A stretch of DNA of 64,000 nt from Arsukibacterium sp. MJ3. GTDB lineage: Bacteria; Pseudomonadota; Gammaproteobacteria; Enterobacterales; Alteromonadaceae. The translations under genes were made by a program, and so were the position numbers. The DNA lies in NCBI RefSeq assembly GCF_000987765.1, contig NZ_LAHP01000001.1, positions 248,001 to 312,000 of the forward strand. Reading direction: 5' to 3'. Shown here piece after piece: positions 1-9,972 of the stretch. Position 1 is the stretch's first letter. Every line of letters begins with the position of its first letter. Below the pieces are notes generated by a model. It worked only from the letters and a program-made list of their open reading frames with translations, was not told the origin of the DNA and did not search any database.

Positions 1-301
1 AATAACACTGATTTGCAGTACATTAACCGGTAGCAAAGTTAGCGGAGAAATTAGCACGTTAGTGGCTTCCTAAACAGAGTGAAACTCAGACAAAACGAGA
101 ACCAGATAACCCTTGCGCGATTGGAATATCAAAGCAATTAAAAATTGTCTCATGTCGTCTCTCTATACAGAACGTAGGCTCATCAGCTAACTGACCAAAA
201 GTTGTGCTAACCGCTGTTTCACTACCTTATATTTTCTACTTTTTCAGCCCGGCAATTTAAGCAATTGCGCTTTTTTGCGCAGTAATGTTAACAATTTATA
301 G
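1..301. other. Intergenic, no gene recognised
   Basis: I see no convincing coding region or RNA gene on either strand in this stretch. Only very short open frames occur. A weak inverted repeat (TGCGC at 266-270 and GCGCA at 277-281 around a T-run) is present but does not make a clear terminator for the leftward purT operon. Confidence 0.5.
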
Positions 302-400
302 CTACCCCACAGCAAACAGCAAGGTGCCGGGAACAGCAACGATACCGGCTATTACTATTTCTTTTTCAGTGGCGTTAAGACGTTGTTGTTTAATGTTCAT
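302..400 (-). CDS. Possible 32-residue membrane peptide downstream of purT
   Basis: This is an ATG-to-TAG frame of 32 codons starting 23 bases after the purT stop. The product has a charged N-terminus (MNIKQQRLNATEKE) and then one hydrophobic stretch (IVIAGIVAVPGTLLFAV) long enough for a single membrane span. No Shine-Dalgarno sequence is visible before the ATG, so it would depend on read-through from purT. I do not recognise it. It may be a chance frame or a remnant; confidence is low. Confidence 0.22.
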   Translation of the reverse strand: MNIKQQRLNATEKEIVIAGIVAVPGTLLFAVG

Positions 401-423
401 ATTCGATATTTTAGTGTTAAGCC

Positions 424-1641
424 TTATTTTAGCGTCACTTTTAACTGGCTGATTACCTTTAAGGCTTTCTCGGTGGCATCTGCTACCGTATCGCTTAGCG
501 CTAAAGCCACGCCCATGCGACGCTCGCCCTGTACTTCTGGCTTACCAAAAATACGCAGTTCGGTATCGGGTTCGCTTAATGCTGCTGCCAGGCCCTGATA
601 TTGAATATCGGCGCTGTTACCGGGAACCAGTAACACCGCTGAAGCGGCCGGGCCGTATTGCTTAATGTGGGGTATTGGCAAGCCTAAAATTGCCCGGGCA
701 TGCAGTGCAAATTCGCTTAACTGCTGTGAAATAAGGGTGACCATGCCGGTATCGTGTGGCCGCGGCGATACTTCCGAGAAATACACCTTATCGCCTTTAA
801 TAAACAATTCAACGCCAAATAAGCCACGGCCACCTAAGGCCTCTACCACAGTTTTGGCGTAGTGTTTAGCACTGGCCAAGGCGTTGTCGCTCATGGGTTG
901 CGGCTGCCAGCTTTCTCGGTAATCGCCCTTTTCCTGGCGATGGCCAATAGGCGCACAATATTGAATGCCGCTGAGCGAATTAATGGTTAATAAGGTAATT
1001 TCGTAGTCAAAGTCGATAAAGCCTTCTACGATAACCCTGCCCTTGCCGGCACGGCCACCTTCTTGTGCATGCAACCAGGCCGCGTCAACCTCTGCCGCGT
1101 CACGCAGTATGCTTTGGCCTTTACCGGAAGACGACATAATCGGTTTAACCACACAAGGGTAGCCAATGGCATTAACCGCCGCAATAAAGCTGGCTTTATC
1201 ACTGGCAAACTGAAAGGGTGAGGTGTCAAGTTTTAGCTCATCTGCTGCCAGGCGGCGAATACCCTCGCGGTTCATGGTTAGGTTTACTGCTTTGGCGCTT
1301 GGCACCACATTAAAACCGCAGTCTTCCAGCTCAATCAGCACTGAGGTAGCAATGGCTTCCAACTCGGGCACTATTAAAGCCGGCTTTTCGCTAATCACCA
1401 GCTGGCGCAGTGCAGCGTTATCCAGCATCGACATCACCACCGCTTTATCGGCCACCTGCATAGCCGGAGCGTTGGGGTAACGGTCTACCGCAATAACTTC
1501 GCAGCCATAGCGCTTAAGTTCAATACACAGCTCTTTGCCCAGCTCACCGGCACCTAATAGTAGTACTTTGGTGCTACTGGCGGTGCCAGGTGTACCAATT
1601 TTATTGATACTGTTTTTATTAAAACTGTGCAGCATAGTCAT
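424..1641 (-). CDS. purT: Formate-dependent phosphoribosylglycinamide formyltransferase (GAR transformylase 2)
   Basis: This cytosolic enzyme makes formyl-GAR from GAR, formate and ATP, the folate-independent version of the third step of purine synthesis. The 405-residue product has the N-terminal nucleotide-binding start of the family ([20 protein letters not shown] near residue 25). A central ATP-grasp domain follows, with [16 protein letters not shown] near residue 165 and [14 protein letters not shown] near residue 290. Length fits PurT (about 390-400). The first ATG overlaps the gnd stop as ATGA, which argues for translational coupling and for this start; a second ATG two codons on is also possible. 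It is the last clear gene of the malQ-glgB-glgX-gnd-purT operon, an unusual place for a purine gene. Confidence 0.95.
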   Translation of the reverse strand: MTMLHSFNKNSINKIGTPGTASSTKVLLLGAGELGKELCIELKRYGCEVIAVDRYPNAPAMQVADKAVVMSMLDNAALRQLVISEKPALIVPELEAIATSVLIELEDCGFNVVPSAKAVNLTMNREGIRRLAADELKLDTSPFQFASDKASFIAAVNAIGYPCVVKPIMSSSGKGQSILRDAAEVDAAWLHAQEGGRAGKGRVIVEGFIDFDYEITLLTINSLSGIQYCAPIGHRQEKGDYRESWQPQPMSDNALASAKHYAKTVVEALGGRGLFGVELFIKGDKVYFSEVSPRPHDTGMVTLISQQLSEFALHARAILGLPIPHIKQYGPAASAVLLVPGNSADIQYQGLAAALSEPDTELRIFGKPEVQGERRMGVALALSDTVADATEKALKVISQLKVTLK

Positions 1642-3167
1642 TTTACTTTCACCATTGGTCTGGCCGGATTACTCCAGTCTACATGGAACATTTTGCCTTT
1701 GGCTTTGTCGGTGCGCTCAAAGGTGTGGGCGCCAAAATAATCACGCTGGCCCTGTAATAAATTCGCCGGTAATACTGCCGTGCGATACGAGTCGTAGTAA
1801 CTCAGTGCTGAACTTAGCGCCGCTACCGGAATACCGGCTAACGTGGCGTTGGCTACCGCTTTACGCCAATTATGCTGATACACCGAAATTTGCTTGGCAA
1901 AAAAGGGGTCGAGTAACAGGTTTTCCAGCTCATCGTTGCGCTCATAAGCTTCCGTTATCGATTGCAAAAATACCGCCCGAATAATACAACCAGCCCGCCA
2001 GATTTTCGCAATTTCAGCAAAGTTAAGCTGCCAGCCATGTTCATCTGCAGCGGTTTTCATTAAATGAAAACCCTGCGCATAAACACAAATTTTTGCGCAG
2101 TATAAGGCATCATGCAGCGCCTGAATAATTTCGTCTTTTTGCTCGGCAGAAATCAAGTTCTGCGCCGGCCCCGCCAATACAGTGGCCGCTTTTATCCGCT
2201 CGTGTTTCAGTGCTGATATCGAGCGGGCATATACCGCCTCAGCAATAGTCGGTGACGGGCTACCCAGCTGTAAACTGCTCACTGCAGTCCACAAGCCAGT
2301 GCCTTTCTGGCCGGCTTTATCCATTATCACGTCGACCAATGGCAATCCAGTTTCTGAGTCTTTGGTCGCCAGTACTTCAGCACTAATGCCAATTAAATAG
2401 CTGTGTAGTTTACCGTCGTTCCATTGTTTAAATACCCCGGCAATGTCAGCGGCAGTCATGCCTAAAACGTCACGCATAACCTGATAGGCTTCACAAATAA
2501 GCTGCATATCGGCATATTCAATACCATTGTGTACCATTTTTACGTAATGGCCTGAGCCGCTTGGGCCAATATAGGTGGCACACGGCTCGCCTTCGGTTAC
2601 CGGATTGCCAGGTTCAAAACGTTCAATCGGTTTACCCGTAGCGGGGTCTACTTTGGCCGCAATAGCTTGCCATAACGGTTTAATGCGCGTCCAGGCATAA
2701 GGGTCGCCACTGGGCATTAATGAAGGGCCAAACCGGGCGCCTACTTCGCCACCCGATACCGCGGTAGAGAAGAAAATAAACTTTCCTTCGTACTGTTTTT
2801 CGCGCGCAACGGTGTCGGTCCATAAGCTGTTGCCGGTATCAACAATAATATCGTCTGCCTGAATGCCAGCATCGATAAGCTTGTGGCAAATGTCGTCTAC
2901 CGGCTTGCCAGCCGGCACCGACAACACAATTAAATGCGGTGCAGATAATCGCGACAATAACTCGGTGTACGAGCTGCAACCAATAACTCTAGCGGGCTTG
3001 TTGCCGCGCTCGGCTTTATCCTGTGCCATTACGGCTTCCAGTTTATGATGGTCTAAATCGAAGGCCGCTACCCGGTAGCCATTGTCGGCAAGGTTTAATA
3101 TCAGGTTTTTCCCCATCACGCCGGCTCCAACAAAACCGATGTCACAAAGTGGCGCTGTATCTGTCAT
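1638..3167 (-). CDS. gnd: 6-phosphogluconate dehydrogenase, decarboxylating
   Basis: The enzyme oxidises and decarboxylates 6-phosphogluconate to ribulose 5-phosphate, producing NADPH in the oxidative pentose phosphate pathway. The 509-residue protein starts with a Rossmann fold ([20 protein letters not shown], residues 11-30). It has the substrate-binding [12 protein letters not shown] segment near residue 208 and the KGTGLWT motif near 285. The length is that of the long gammaproteobacterial form. It is separated from glgX by about 107 bases and coupled to purT by a 4-base overlap. Neither zwf, pgl nor edd is nearby, so gnd has been placed with glycogen genes here. Confidence 0.96.
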   Translation of the reverse strand: MTDTAPLCDIGFVGAGVMGKNLILNLADNGYRVAAFDLDHHKLEAVMAQDKAERGNKPARVIGCSSYTELLSRLSAPHLIVLSVPAGKPVDDICHKLIDAGIQADDIIVDTGNSLWTDTVAREKQYEGKFIFFSTAVSGGEVGARFGPSLMPSGDPYAWTRIKPLWQAIAAKVDPATGKPIERFEPGNPVTEGEPCATYIGPSGSGHYVKMVHNGIEYADMQLICEAYQVMRDVLGMTAADIAGVFKQWNDGKLHSYLIGISAEVLATKDSETGLPLVDVIMDKAGQKGTGLWTAVSSLQLGSPSPTIAEAVYARSISALKHERIKAATVLAGPAQNLISAEQKDEIIQALHDALYCAKICVYAQGFHLMKTAADEHGWQLNFAEIAKIWRAGCIIRAVFLQSITEAYERNDELENLLLDPFFAKQISVYQHNWRKAVANATLAGIPVAALSSALSYYDSYRTAVLPANLLQGQRDYFGAHTFERTDKAKGKMFHVDWSNPARPMVKVK

Positions 3168-3274
3168 TTAACGATCCTTTACTGAGGGTTGCTAAGCCAA
3201 TAACAGGCTCACAAAGTGGCGCATATTATAAGGGAAAACCAACTGTAAACCTATTGCCATAGTCACTGTCACCA

Positions 3275-5335
3275 TTATTGCCAAACCGAAATGCTATGAG
3301 CGGCTTGTAAATAGTCGCTTTCGGCATCGCTGTTTTTAGTCGCCAAACCATCATTGTGCGCGGTATCAAACAACCGAAACCAGCCCCTGGCTGGCAGGGT
3401 TAACGCCACCGATTGCTCGGCGCCATTAAACACAAATAATAAGGCCTTGCCACTTTGCCGGTGCGTGATGCGGAAAATACAAATTGCCCGCTCAGGATCA
3501 TGCCAGTCATGTTGTTGTTTTTCTGTACCATCAGCTAAAAACCAACATACCTGATGTTTGTCACCATGCAGCTGATAGTGATCATCCTGCAATGAAATTT
3601 GCTGTAAACAGCTGTATTTTTTACGCAGTTGCAGTAATTGTCTGACAAATTGCAAAAATTTCTGCTGCTGGCCGTCAAGTTGCCAATTTAACCAGCTTAT
3701 TGGATTATCCTGGCAGTACGCATTATTATTGCCACCCTGAGTATGGCTTAGCTCATCACCACCCAGCCAGTGCACTATGCCCTGGCTTAGTAACAAGGTG
3801 GCGGCCAGATTACGTTTATGCTGATAACGGCGAGCCAGAATAAGCGGGTCGTTGCTGGCACCTTCCACCCCATGGTTACAACTTAAATTATGGCTGTGAC
3901 CATCGCGGTTTTGCTCAGCATTTTGCTCGTTATGTTTATCGCTATAACTAACGACATCTTCTAAGGTAAAACCATCATGATAAGTCAGATAATTTACGCT
4001 ACAACTGGCTGGCTTATGGTGTTTCTGAAAAATATCCCGTGACCCCAGTAAGCGAGTGGCAAACTCGGCCAGCACGCCCTTATCACCCCGCCAGAAGGCG
4101 CGAAAGGTATCACGACATTTATCATTAAGTTCCGACCAGTTAGCTGGGAATTGCCCCAAATGATAACCAAAAGGCCCGACATCCCAAGGTTCGGCAATCA
4201 GTTTGGCCTTTGATAACACCGGATCTTGGGCAATAATCTGAAAAAAACTGGCAAAAGGATTAAAACGCTTGTTTTCACGACCAAGCGTTACGGCTAAATC
4301 AAAGCGAAAGCCGTCCACTTGCATCTCGGTTAACCAGTAACGCAACGCATCCATTACTAATTGCTGAGTTGCCGGGTTAGCAATATTCAGGGTATTGCCA
4401 CAGCCGGTAAAATTACAATAATTCTGATAATCGACCATATCAGCATGACTGTGAAACAAGTAATAGTGGCGATCTGCCAGGCCGCGAAAACTCAGAACCG
4501 GGCCATCGTCGCCCGCTTCCGCACTGTGGTTAAACACCACATCCAGGATCACTTCTATACCATGCTGATGCAGAGTTCGGACCATTTGCTTAAATTCAGC
4601 AACCGCATCTTCCAGTTGATAACGTGGATCGGGAGCAAAAAAATTCACCGGGTTGTAGCCCCAGTAATTGGTCAGTCCCAGCCCGGTTAATCGTGGCTCT
4701 GCCATAAATGCTGCCACTGGCAATAACTGTAACGTGGTAATACCGAGCTGCTTTAAATGATGAATAACACTGGCATGGCATACACCTAAATAGGTGCCCC
4801 GCAGTGCTTCAGGCACCTCAGGGTGCAGCATGGTCAGCCCCTTAACATGCGCTTCGTAAATTACCGTTTTCTCGCGGGATATGTTAGGTTTTACACTCTT
4901 TTGCCAATCAAAATTATTATTATCCAGCACACCCTTCGCCAGGGCTAAATGGCTTTTTTGCTGGTATTGCTCACGTTGCCATACCTGGGCCCGGTTTAAC
5001 TTTCGGGCATACGGATCAATTAATACCCGCGCATTGTCAAAGCGAAGGCCAGCGCTACTATTATTGACACCATCCGCTTTTAGGGCATAAAGCGTACCCT
5101 CGCTAATATCGCTTACCTGCATGTGCCAAATGCTGCCCGTGCGTGCACTAAAAGGCAGTTCTGCCAGTATTTCTTCAGTATCAGGCTGATACAAACACAG
5201 TGTCAGGCCAGAAGCGTCAGGGGCAAATACTGCGAAATTCCAGCAGCTTTTTGCTACGTTAGTCGGCCCCAGCGGGCTGCTGTGTCCGGCAACCGTTTTT
5301 AACAAAGGCGCGGTATTCGCGATACCATTACTCAT
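3275..5335 (-). CDS. glgX: Glycogen debranching enzyme
   Basis: GlgX hydrolyses alpha-1,6 branches of phosphorylase-limit glycogen, releasing malto-oligosaccharides. The 686-residue protein has an N-terminal CBM48-like beta domain and a GH13 barrel. The barrel carries DVVFNH, GFRFDLAVTLG (nucleophile Asp in the second motif), IAEPWDVG (acid Glu) and YLTYHDGFTL (transition-state Asp). The GlgX-type NRDG and CNHGVEG segments follow. The start overlaps the glgB stop by ATGA, so it is translationally coupled to glgB. glgC and glgA, often next to glgX/glgB, are absent here. Confidence 0.94.
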   Translation of the reverse strand: MSNGIANTAPLLKTVAGHSSPLGPTNVAKSCWNFAVFAPDASGLTLCLYQPDTEEILAELPFSARTGSIWHMQVSDISEGTLYALKADGVNNSSAGLRFDNARVLIDPYARKLNRAQVWQREQYQQKSHLALAKGVLDNNNFDWQKSVKPNISREKTVIYEAHVKGLTMLHPEVPEALRGTYLGVCHASVIHHLKQLGITTLQLLPVAAFMAEPRLTGLGLTNYWGYNPVNFFAPDPRYQLEDAVAEFKQMVRTLHQHGIEVILDVVFNHSAEAGDDGPVLSFRGLADRHYYLFHSHADMVDYQNYCNFTGCGNTLNIANPATQQLVMDALRYWLTEMQVDGFRFDLAVTLGRENKRFNPFASFFQIIAQDPVLSKAKLIAEPWDVGPFGYHLGQFPANWSELNDKCRDTFRAFWRGDKGVLAEFATRLLGSRDIFQKHHKPASCSVNYLTYHDGFTLEDVVSYSDKHNEQNAEQNRDGHSHNLSCNHGVEGASNDPLILARRYQHKRNLAATLLLSQGIVHWLGGDELSHTQGGNNNAYCQDNPISWLNWQLDGQQQKFLQFVRQLLQLRKKYSCLQQISLQDDHYQLHGDKHQVCWFLADGTEKQQHDWHDPERAICIFRITHRQSGKALLFVFNGAEQSVALTLPARGWFRLFDTAHNDGLATKNSDAESDYLQAAHSISVWQ

Positions 5336-7527
5336 GCCTTATTGTCCTTTTTTCGTAAATATAAACAGGCTAGTGGTGGCACATTTAAACAAATAGCCTG
5401 AGCTTTACCATGACAGCCTGGTGCTGCTGCTGGTAAATAGCTGCCTACCGTATAGTTACCGCCCCAATAATATTCACTGTCGGTATTAACAATAACCTCA
5501 TAGTCACCGGGGTGTTCAACCCCTAATCTAAAGTTATCGCGTGGTACCGGCGTAAAGTTTGCCAGTATATAAATGGCATCACCATTACTATCACGACGAA
5601 TAAAACTCAGGGTACTGTGTTCAGAATCGTTATGATCCAGCCAGCTAAAACCCTGCTGTTGATAGTCCAACTGATGCAACGCTGCAATGCCCTGATAAAT
5701 ATGATTTAAATCACGATATAGCTGTTGAATACCCTGATGTTTCGGATACGCCAACAAATGCCAGTCAAGGCTTCGGGTATGGCTCCACTCGCGGCTCTGG
5801 CCCAGTTCATTACCCATAAAGTTCAGCTTTTTGCCCGGATGGGCAAACATAAAAGCAATATAAGTACGTAAGTTAGCGGCCTGTTGCCATTCATCACCCG
5901 GCATTTTATTAATTAAACTGCCTTTGCCGTGAACCACTTCATCATGCGAAAGTGGCAAAATAAAGTTTTCGTTATAAGCGTATACCATCGAAAAAGTTAA
6001 ATCGCTGTGATGGTATTTGCGATAAGAAGGATCTTTACTGATATAGCGCAGGCTATCGTTCATCCAGCCCATATTCCATTTAAAGCCAAACCCTAGACCG
6101 CCGTTGTCTACCGGCCGCGATACCTGTGGAAAAGAGGTAGATTCTTCGGCAATAGTCATCGCCTGCGGAAATTTATTGTACACCTCGCTGTTTAGCCACT
6201 TAAACAGGCTAATGGCTTCATAGTTGTGGTTACCGCCATCAATATTCGGTACCCAATCGCCTTCATCACGAGAATAATCCCAATACAGCATCGAGGCCAC
6301 CGCATCAACCCGAATGCCGTCAATATGAAAATGTTCCAGCCAATACAAGGCGCTGGCGACTAAAAATTGTCTGACATAATCTTTGCCATAGTCATAAATA
6401 CACGAGTTCCAGTCAGGATGCCAGCCACGACGTGGATCGGCATATTCATATAAGGGGCTACCGTCGAACAAGGCTAGGCCATGGCTATCTTCCGGAAAAT
6501 GCGCTGGCACCCAATCAAGGATCACGGCAATACCTGCCTGATGACAGGCATCAACGAAGGCTTTAAATTGATCCGGATCACCAAAGCGTGAAGTGGGTGC
6601 AAACAAGCCCAGTGGTTGATAACCCCAAGAGCCGTCAAACGGATGCTCCATTACCGGTAATAATTCAAGGTGGGTGTAACCCATGTCTTGCAAATATGGA
6701 ATAAGTTGCTCGGCCAGCTCCGGGTAACTTAATGGCTGGTTATCCTCTTTGCGCCGCCAACTGCCGATATGCAGCTCGTAAATACTCATGGCACTTTGAT
6801 AAGGGTTTATCGCTGACCGCTCGCGCCAGGCCGTATCCTGCCATTGATAACGATTTTGGTCGTACACTAAGGAAGCATGCGATGGATACTGTTCCGCATA
6901 AAAGGCCATCGGATCAGCTTTGTGTGGCAATACCTGGCCATGTTTATCTTTAATTTCGTATTTATAGCGCACACCGCTAGCCACTTCTGGCATTACCAGT
7001 ACCCAATGTCCACAATCGCTGCGCTGCATCGGATGACAACGGCCATCCCAGCCGTTCATGTCGCCCACTAATGCAACGCTACTGGCACTGGGCGCATAAA
7101 CAGCAAAGCGGGTAGCGGCCAGTCTGCTGCCATCAAGTTGAATAGATATTAGCTGGGCGCCAAGCTGACGATATAGGTTTTCAGGTTGGGTATGCACATG
7201 ATGCACCGCATAATAAGCTTGTTCACGAAATTGGTAAGGGTCGATACAGCGATAAGCGCCATGTGCATCAGTAACGTCTAAATAATATGCAGCAACTTTG
7301 CGTTTACGCGCTACTATTAACTCGAATATCCCGCTGTAGTCTGAATGTGGCTCCAGTTTACCCAGGCTTTTGCCACTTTTTATGTCAAAGGCTTCAACGG
7401 TAAGTGCATGAGGCAAGTAGCATCGAAGCAGCATACCAGTACCTTTAGCGTGATAGCTGTTAGCTTGCCATCCCAATAAAGAAAAAGGATGAGCACAGCT
7501 TGCCTGATTAAATTGCGCCAATGTCAT
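5332..7527 (-). CDS. glgB: 1,4-alpha-glucan branching enzyme
   Basis: GlgB cuts alpha-1,4 chains and re-attaches them as alpha-1,6 branches during glycogen synthesis. The 731-residue product has an N-terminal beta region and a CBM48 domain. The GH13 catalytic barrel follows with DWVPAHFPED, GIRVDAVASMLYWDYSR (nucleophile Asp), AEEST (acid Glu) and LPLSHDEVVHGKGSL (third Asp). The C-terminal beta domain ends in YLRKK. The length matches the long proteobacterial form. It lies 45 bases downstream of malQ and overlaps glgX. Confidence 0.96.
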   Translation of the reverse strand: MTLAQFNQASCAHPFSLLGWQANSYHAKGTGMLLRCYLPHALTVEAFDIKSGKSLGKLEPHSDYSGIFELIVARKRKVAAYYLDVTDAHGAYRCIDPYQFREQAYYAVHHVHTQPENLYRQLGAQLISIQLDGSRLAATRFAVYAPSASSVALVGDMNGWDGRCHPMQRSDCGHWVLVMPEVASGVRYKYEIKDKHGQVLPHKADPMAFYAEQYPSHASLVYDQNRYQWQDTAWRERSAINPYQSAMSIYELHIGSWRRKEDNQPLSYPELAEQLIPYLQDMGYTHLELLPVMEHPFDGSWGYQPLGLFAPTSRFGDPDQFKAFVDACHQAGIAVILDWVPAHFPEDSHGLALFDGSPLYEYADPRRGWHPDWNSCIYDYGKDYVRQFLVASALYWLEHFHIDGIRVDAVASMLYWDYSRDEGDWVPNIDGGNHNYEAISLFKWLNSEVYNKFPQAMTIAEESTSFPQVSRPVDNGGLGFGFKWNMGWMNDSLRYISKDPSYRKYHHSDLTFSMVYAYNENFILPLSHDEVVHGKGSLINKMPGDEWQQAANLRTYIAFMFAHPGKKLNFMGNELGQSREWSHTRSLDWHLLAYPKHQGIQQLYRDLNHIYQGIAALHQLDYQQQGFSWLDHNDSEHSTLSFIRRDSNGDAIYILANFTPVPRDNFRLGVEHPGDYEVIVNTDSEYYWGGNYTVGSYLPAAAPGCHGKAQAICLNVPPLACLYLRKKDNKA

Positions 7528-7572
7528 AGTATCAGTCCTTTTATAAAAATTATTTTTAAACCGCTTATCGGG

Positions 7573-9762
7573 TTAGCCGGCCCGCGCAGCAGTGAGCGCT
7601 ATTAACAGCTGTTGAATATGAGCTTTGGTGGTCCATTGTTCCAGCTCACAACTTAATTTGCGCCGCCAGTTAGGATACTCATCGCTGGTACCGGGTACAT
7701 TAACAGGCTGCTCCATTTCCAGCCAATCTTCCAACTGCAAGCAAAGCAACTGGCTGCGCCCGGCCGCCAGATGACACTGCAGCGCATAGTTAAGCGTCCT
7801 ATCCATGCCGAGATTATCGACACTACGCGGATAATCAGCGGGTAATACACCATGACCGTGCAGAGAATCAAGCATGCGCTGTTTATTGGTATGTCGCTGC
7901 TGGTACAAATGTTGAAGTTGCTCATCATCTTTATACAATCCCAGTTGCTGACCGAGTTTTAAATCTTCACAATGCCAAAACCCTATTAAGGTCGGTAAAT
8001 CGTGAGTACTTAAGGTTGCCATGGCTTGCACCGGATAATGCGCTGGTGAAATAAAGCCACCATCGGCAGCCGTTTCAAAAAAGAATACCCGGTACGAGTA
8101 GATACCATAATCAACCAGCAAATCACGAATGCCCTCTGGCACTGTGCCTAAGTCTTCACCAATAATTACTGCCTGTTGACGCTGACTTTCCAATGCCAGA
8201 ATACCCAGCAAATCCATAATAGGATAGTAGACATAAGCACCGCCACCGGCATTGACAGCCGTTTTTGGTACCCACCATAAACGCAATAACGCCATAACAT
8301 GGTCGATACGTAGCGCGCCGGCATGCTGCATATTACTTCGAAATAAATCGATCATTGGCTGATATGCCTGGCTAAATAACTGATAAGGCTGCATTGGCGG
8401 CAGCCCCCAATTTTGTCCGGCCGGGCCTAATGGATCGGGTGGCGCGCCCACACTGGCATTGCGACAGTATAAATCGCTGTTACCCCATATTTCGGTTGAT
8501 GCCTCACTGACCCCAACCGCTAAATCGCGGTATAACCCCAGTAACATACCGGCGGTTTTTGCTTGTTGTTGCACAACGTTAAGTTGATGCTGTGCAATAA
8601 ACTGTAAATAACAATAAAAATCCAGCTGTAACTTATGCTCCGCCGCAAAGCTGGCAACAGCGTCACTTTGTGGACTGCGATATTGTTCAGGCCAGTTTGG
8701 CCAGCCCCAATACTGACTATCCAGCGCAATAAGATAAGCATGTAAAGCATCATATAACGCCAGTTGCTGCAAGCTCTCACCGCCCTCTGCTTTAAATTCA
8801 GCAAATTCGGCTGCTAAATGGGCTTCTTGGCCACAATGCTGCACAAACCATTGATACAAATAGTGCATTACTGGCAGTTTTAGTTGCATTACGCCACGGT
8901 AATCGACCCAATCGCGCTGGCGTTGCTCGGCTAACGCACTATTAAATTCTGGCGTTTTGACCAGGCTTTGCGTTTTGCTGCACTTTGTAAAACCTGGCAT
9001 CGCACTGACATCAATATACATAATATTCAGCCAGCGCCGGGATGACGGGCTATAGGGGCTGGCATTCTCCGGTATAGCCGGATACAACGCGTGAATGGGG
9101 TTTAAACCAACAAAATCAGCCCCCTGCGCTGCCAGATAACTTACCAAGGTGCTTAAATCACTAAAATCACCAATGCCCCAGTTGTTTGCTGAACGCAAAC
9201 CATACAACTGCACGGATACACCCCACTGCTTGTGCTGGCTAAACTGCTCAGGCTGAAAACACTGGCCAGGGCTGATAATTAAACGCTGTTCAAAGCTAAA
9301 ATCAGTGTCAGGGCACGTTAGCGTTAACGTGTGATAACCCGTTACCAATGCGTAATCGAGCACATGCCGGTATTGGTGATACTCGTCATCGCCAAGCAAC
9401 GCCACCTGCACCAACTCGCCGGCAACCGCCTCCGCATTAAATTGATAACGTATGCCCTGCTCGGTAAGTAACACAAACTCAAAAACAGTATTGGCCAGTG
9501 CTAATGGTACTTGCATCTCAACAATTAGTGGTTCACCTTGAAGCTGTACCGACACCGGCGCTAAAATGAGCTGCCAGAAATCCAGTTGCCGTTCAGTCAG
9601 TTCGGCGCTTGCGGCGGCATCATCGGCAATATTAAAACCTTGAGCGGCCAGCAAGGCTAACTGATCGGCAACAGCAACTTGAGTGGGGTTACCCCAGGCA
9701 TCATTAAACTCAGTCTCAATACCTGAAAAAGCAACCAATTCAGCTAGCAGCGCGGCATCCAT
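7573..9762 (-). CDS. malQ: 4-alpha-glucanotransferase (amylomaltase)
   Basis: MalQ moves glucan segments between malto-oligosaccharides and frees glucose, recycling short chains made by GlgX and phosphorylase. The 729-residue protein is GH77-like: GLNPIHALYP near residue 222, LRIDHVMALLRLWWVP with the nucleophile Asp, IIGEDLGTVPEG with the acid Glu, and LSTHDLPTLIGFW with the third Asp. The ATG is preceded by a good ribosome site (AAGGAAG, 5 bases upstream). It is the first gene of the leftward operon and its promoter must lie in the spacer shared with gap, so the HexR-like boxes there may act on both units. Confidence 0.94.
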   Translation of the reverse strand: MDAALLAELVAFSGIETEFNDAWGNPTQVAVADQLALLAAQGFNIADDAAASAELTERQLDFWQLILAPVSVQLQGEPLIVEMQVPLALANTVFEFVLLTEQGIRYQFNAEAVAGELVQVALLGDDEYHQYRHVLDYALVTGYHTLTLTCPDTDFSFEQRLIISPGQCFQPEQFSQHKQWGVSVQLYGLRSANNWGIGDFSDLSTLVSYLAAQGADFVGLNPIHALYPAIPENASPYSPSSRRWLNIMYIDVSAMPGFTKCSKTQSLVKTPEFNSALAEQRQRDWVDYRGVMQLKLPVMHYLYQWFVQHCGQEAHLAAEFAEFKAEGGESLQQLALYDALHAYLIALDSQYWGWPNWPEQYRSPQSDAVASFAAEHKLQLDFYCYLQFIAQHQLNVVQQQAKTAGMLLGLYRDLAVGVSEASTEIWGNSDLYCRNASVGAPPDPLGPAGQNWGLPPMQPYQLFSQAYQPMIDLFRSNMQHAGALRIDHVMALLRLWWVPKTAVNAGGGAYVYYPIMDLLGILALESQRQQAVIIGEDLGTVPEGIRDLLVDYGIYSYRVFFFETAADGGFISPAHYPVQAMATLSTHDLPTLIGFWHCEDLKLGQQLGLYKDDEQLQHLYQQRHTNKQRMLDSLHGHGVLPADYPRSVDNLGMDRTLNYALQCHLAAGRSQLLCLQLEDWLEMEQPVNVPGTSDEYPNWRRKLSCELEQWTTKAHIQQLLIALTAARAG

Positions 9763-9837
9763 TTTTTCTTCCTTATATACAACAGTCAGTTGGCACCATG
9801 TTACTGTGAAAATTCAAAGTAACACCAAAACAATTTA

Positions 9838-9852
9838 CGTTATTAAATTACA
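9838..9852. promoter_or_regulatory. Candidate HexR operator (malQ-proximal)
   Basis: The 15-mer CGTTATTAAATTACA matches 13 of 15 positions of the palindrome TGTAATTAAATTACA, which I recall as the HexR motif in Alteromonadales and relatives. HexR controls gap, zwf, edd and related sugar genes in these bacteria, and the spacer lies between malQ and gap. The match is seen in the sequence; the assignment to HexR is inferred. Confidence 0.4.
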
Positions 9853-9899
9853 ACAAAGCAATTAAATAGCGTTTTAAACTTGAAAAAAGCCCACAATAA

Positions 9900-9914
9900 T
9901 GTAATTTTACTACA
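9900..9914. promoter_or_regulatory. Candidate HexR operator (gap-proximal)
   Basis: TGTAATTTTACTACA is a near-palindrome with TGTA and TACA ends, spaced like the recalled HexR motif, 58 bases before the gap start codon. Having a second similar box 47 bases to the left in the same divergent spacer strengthens the call. Binding is inferred only. Confidence 0.45.
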
Positions 9915-9972
9915 AATTGTTAGTTGAATACGTTTTCAGTCTAACGCTTGTACATTTAACTGTGGAGTCTCT

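Noticed and set aside
1535-1984. 149-aa plus-strand frame antisense to gnd/purT
   Set aside because: It lies wholly on the opposite strand of two strong genes, has no ribosome site and no family resemblance; a shadow frame.
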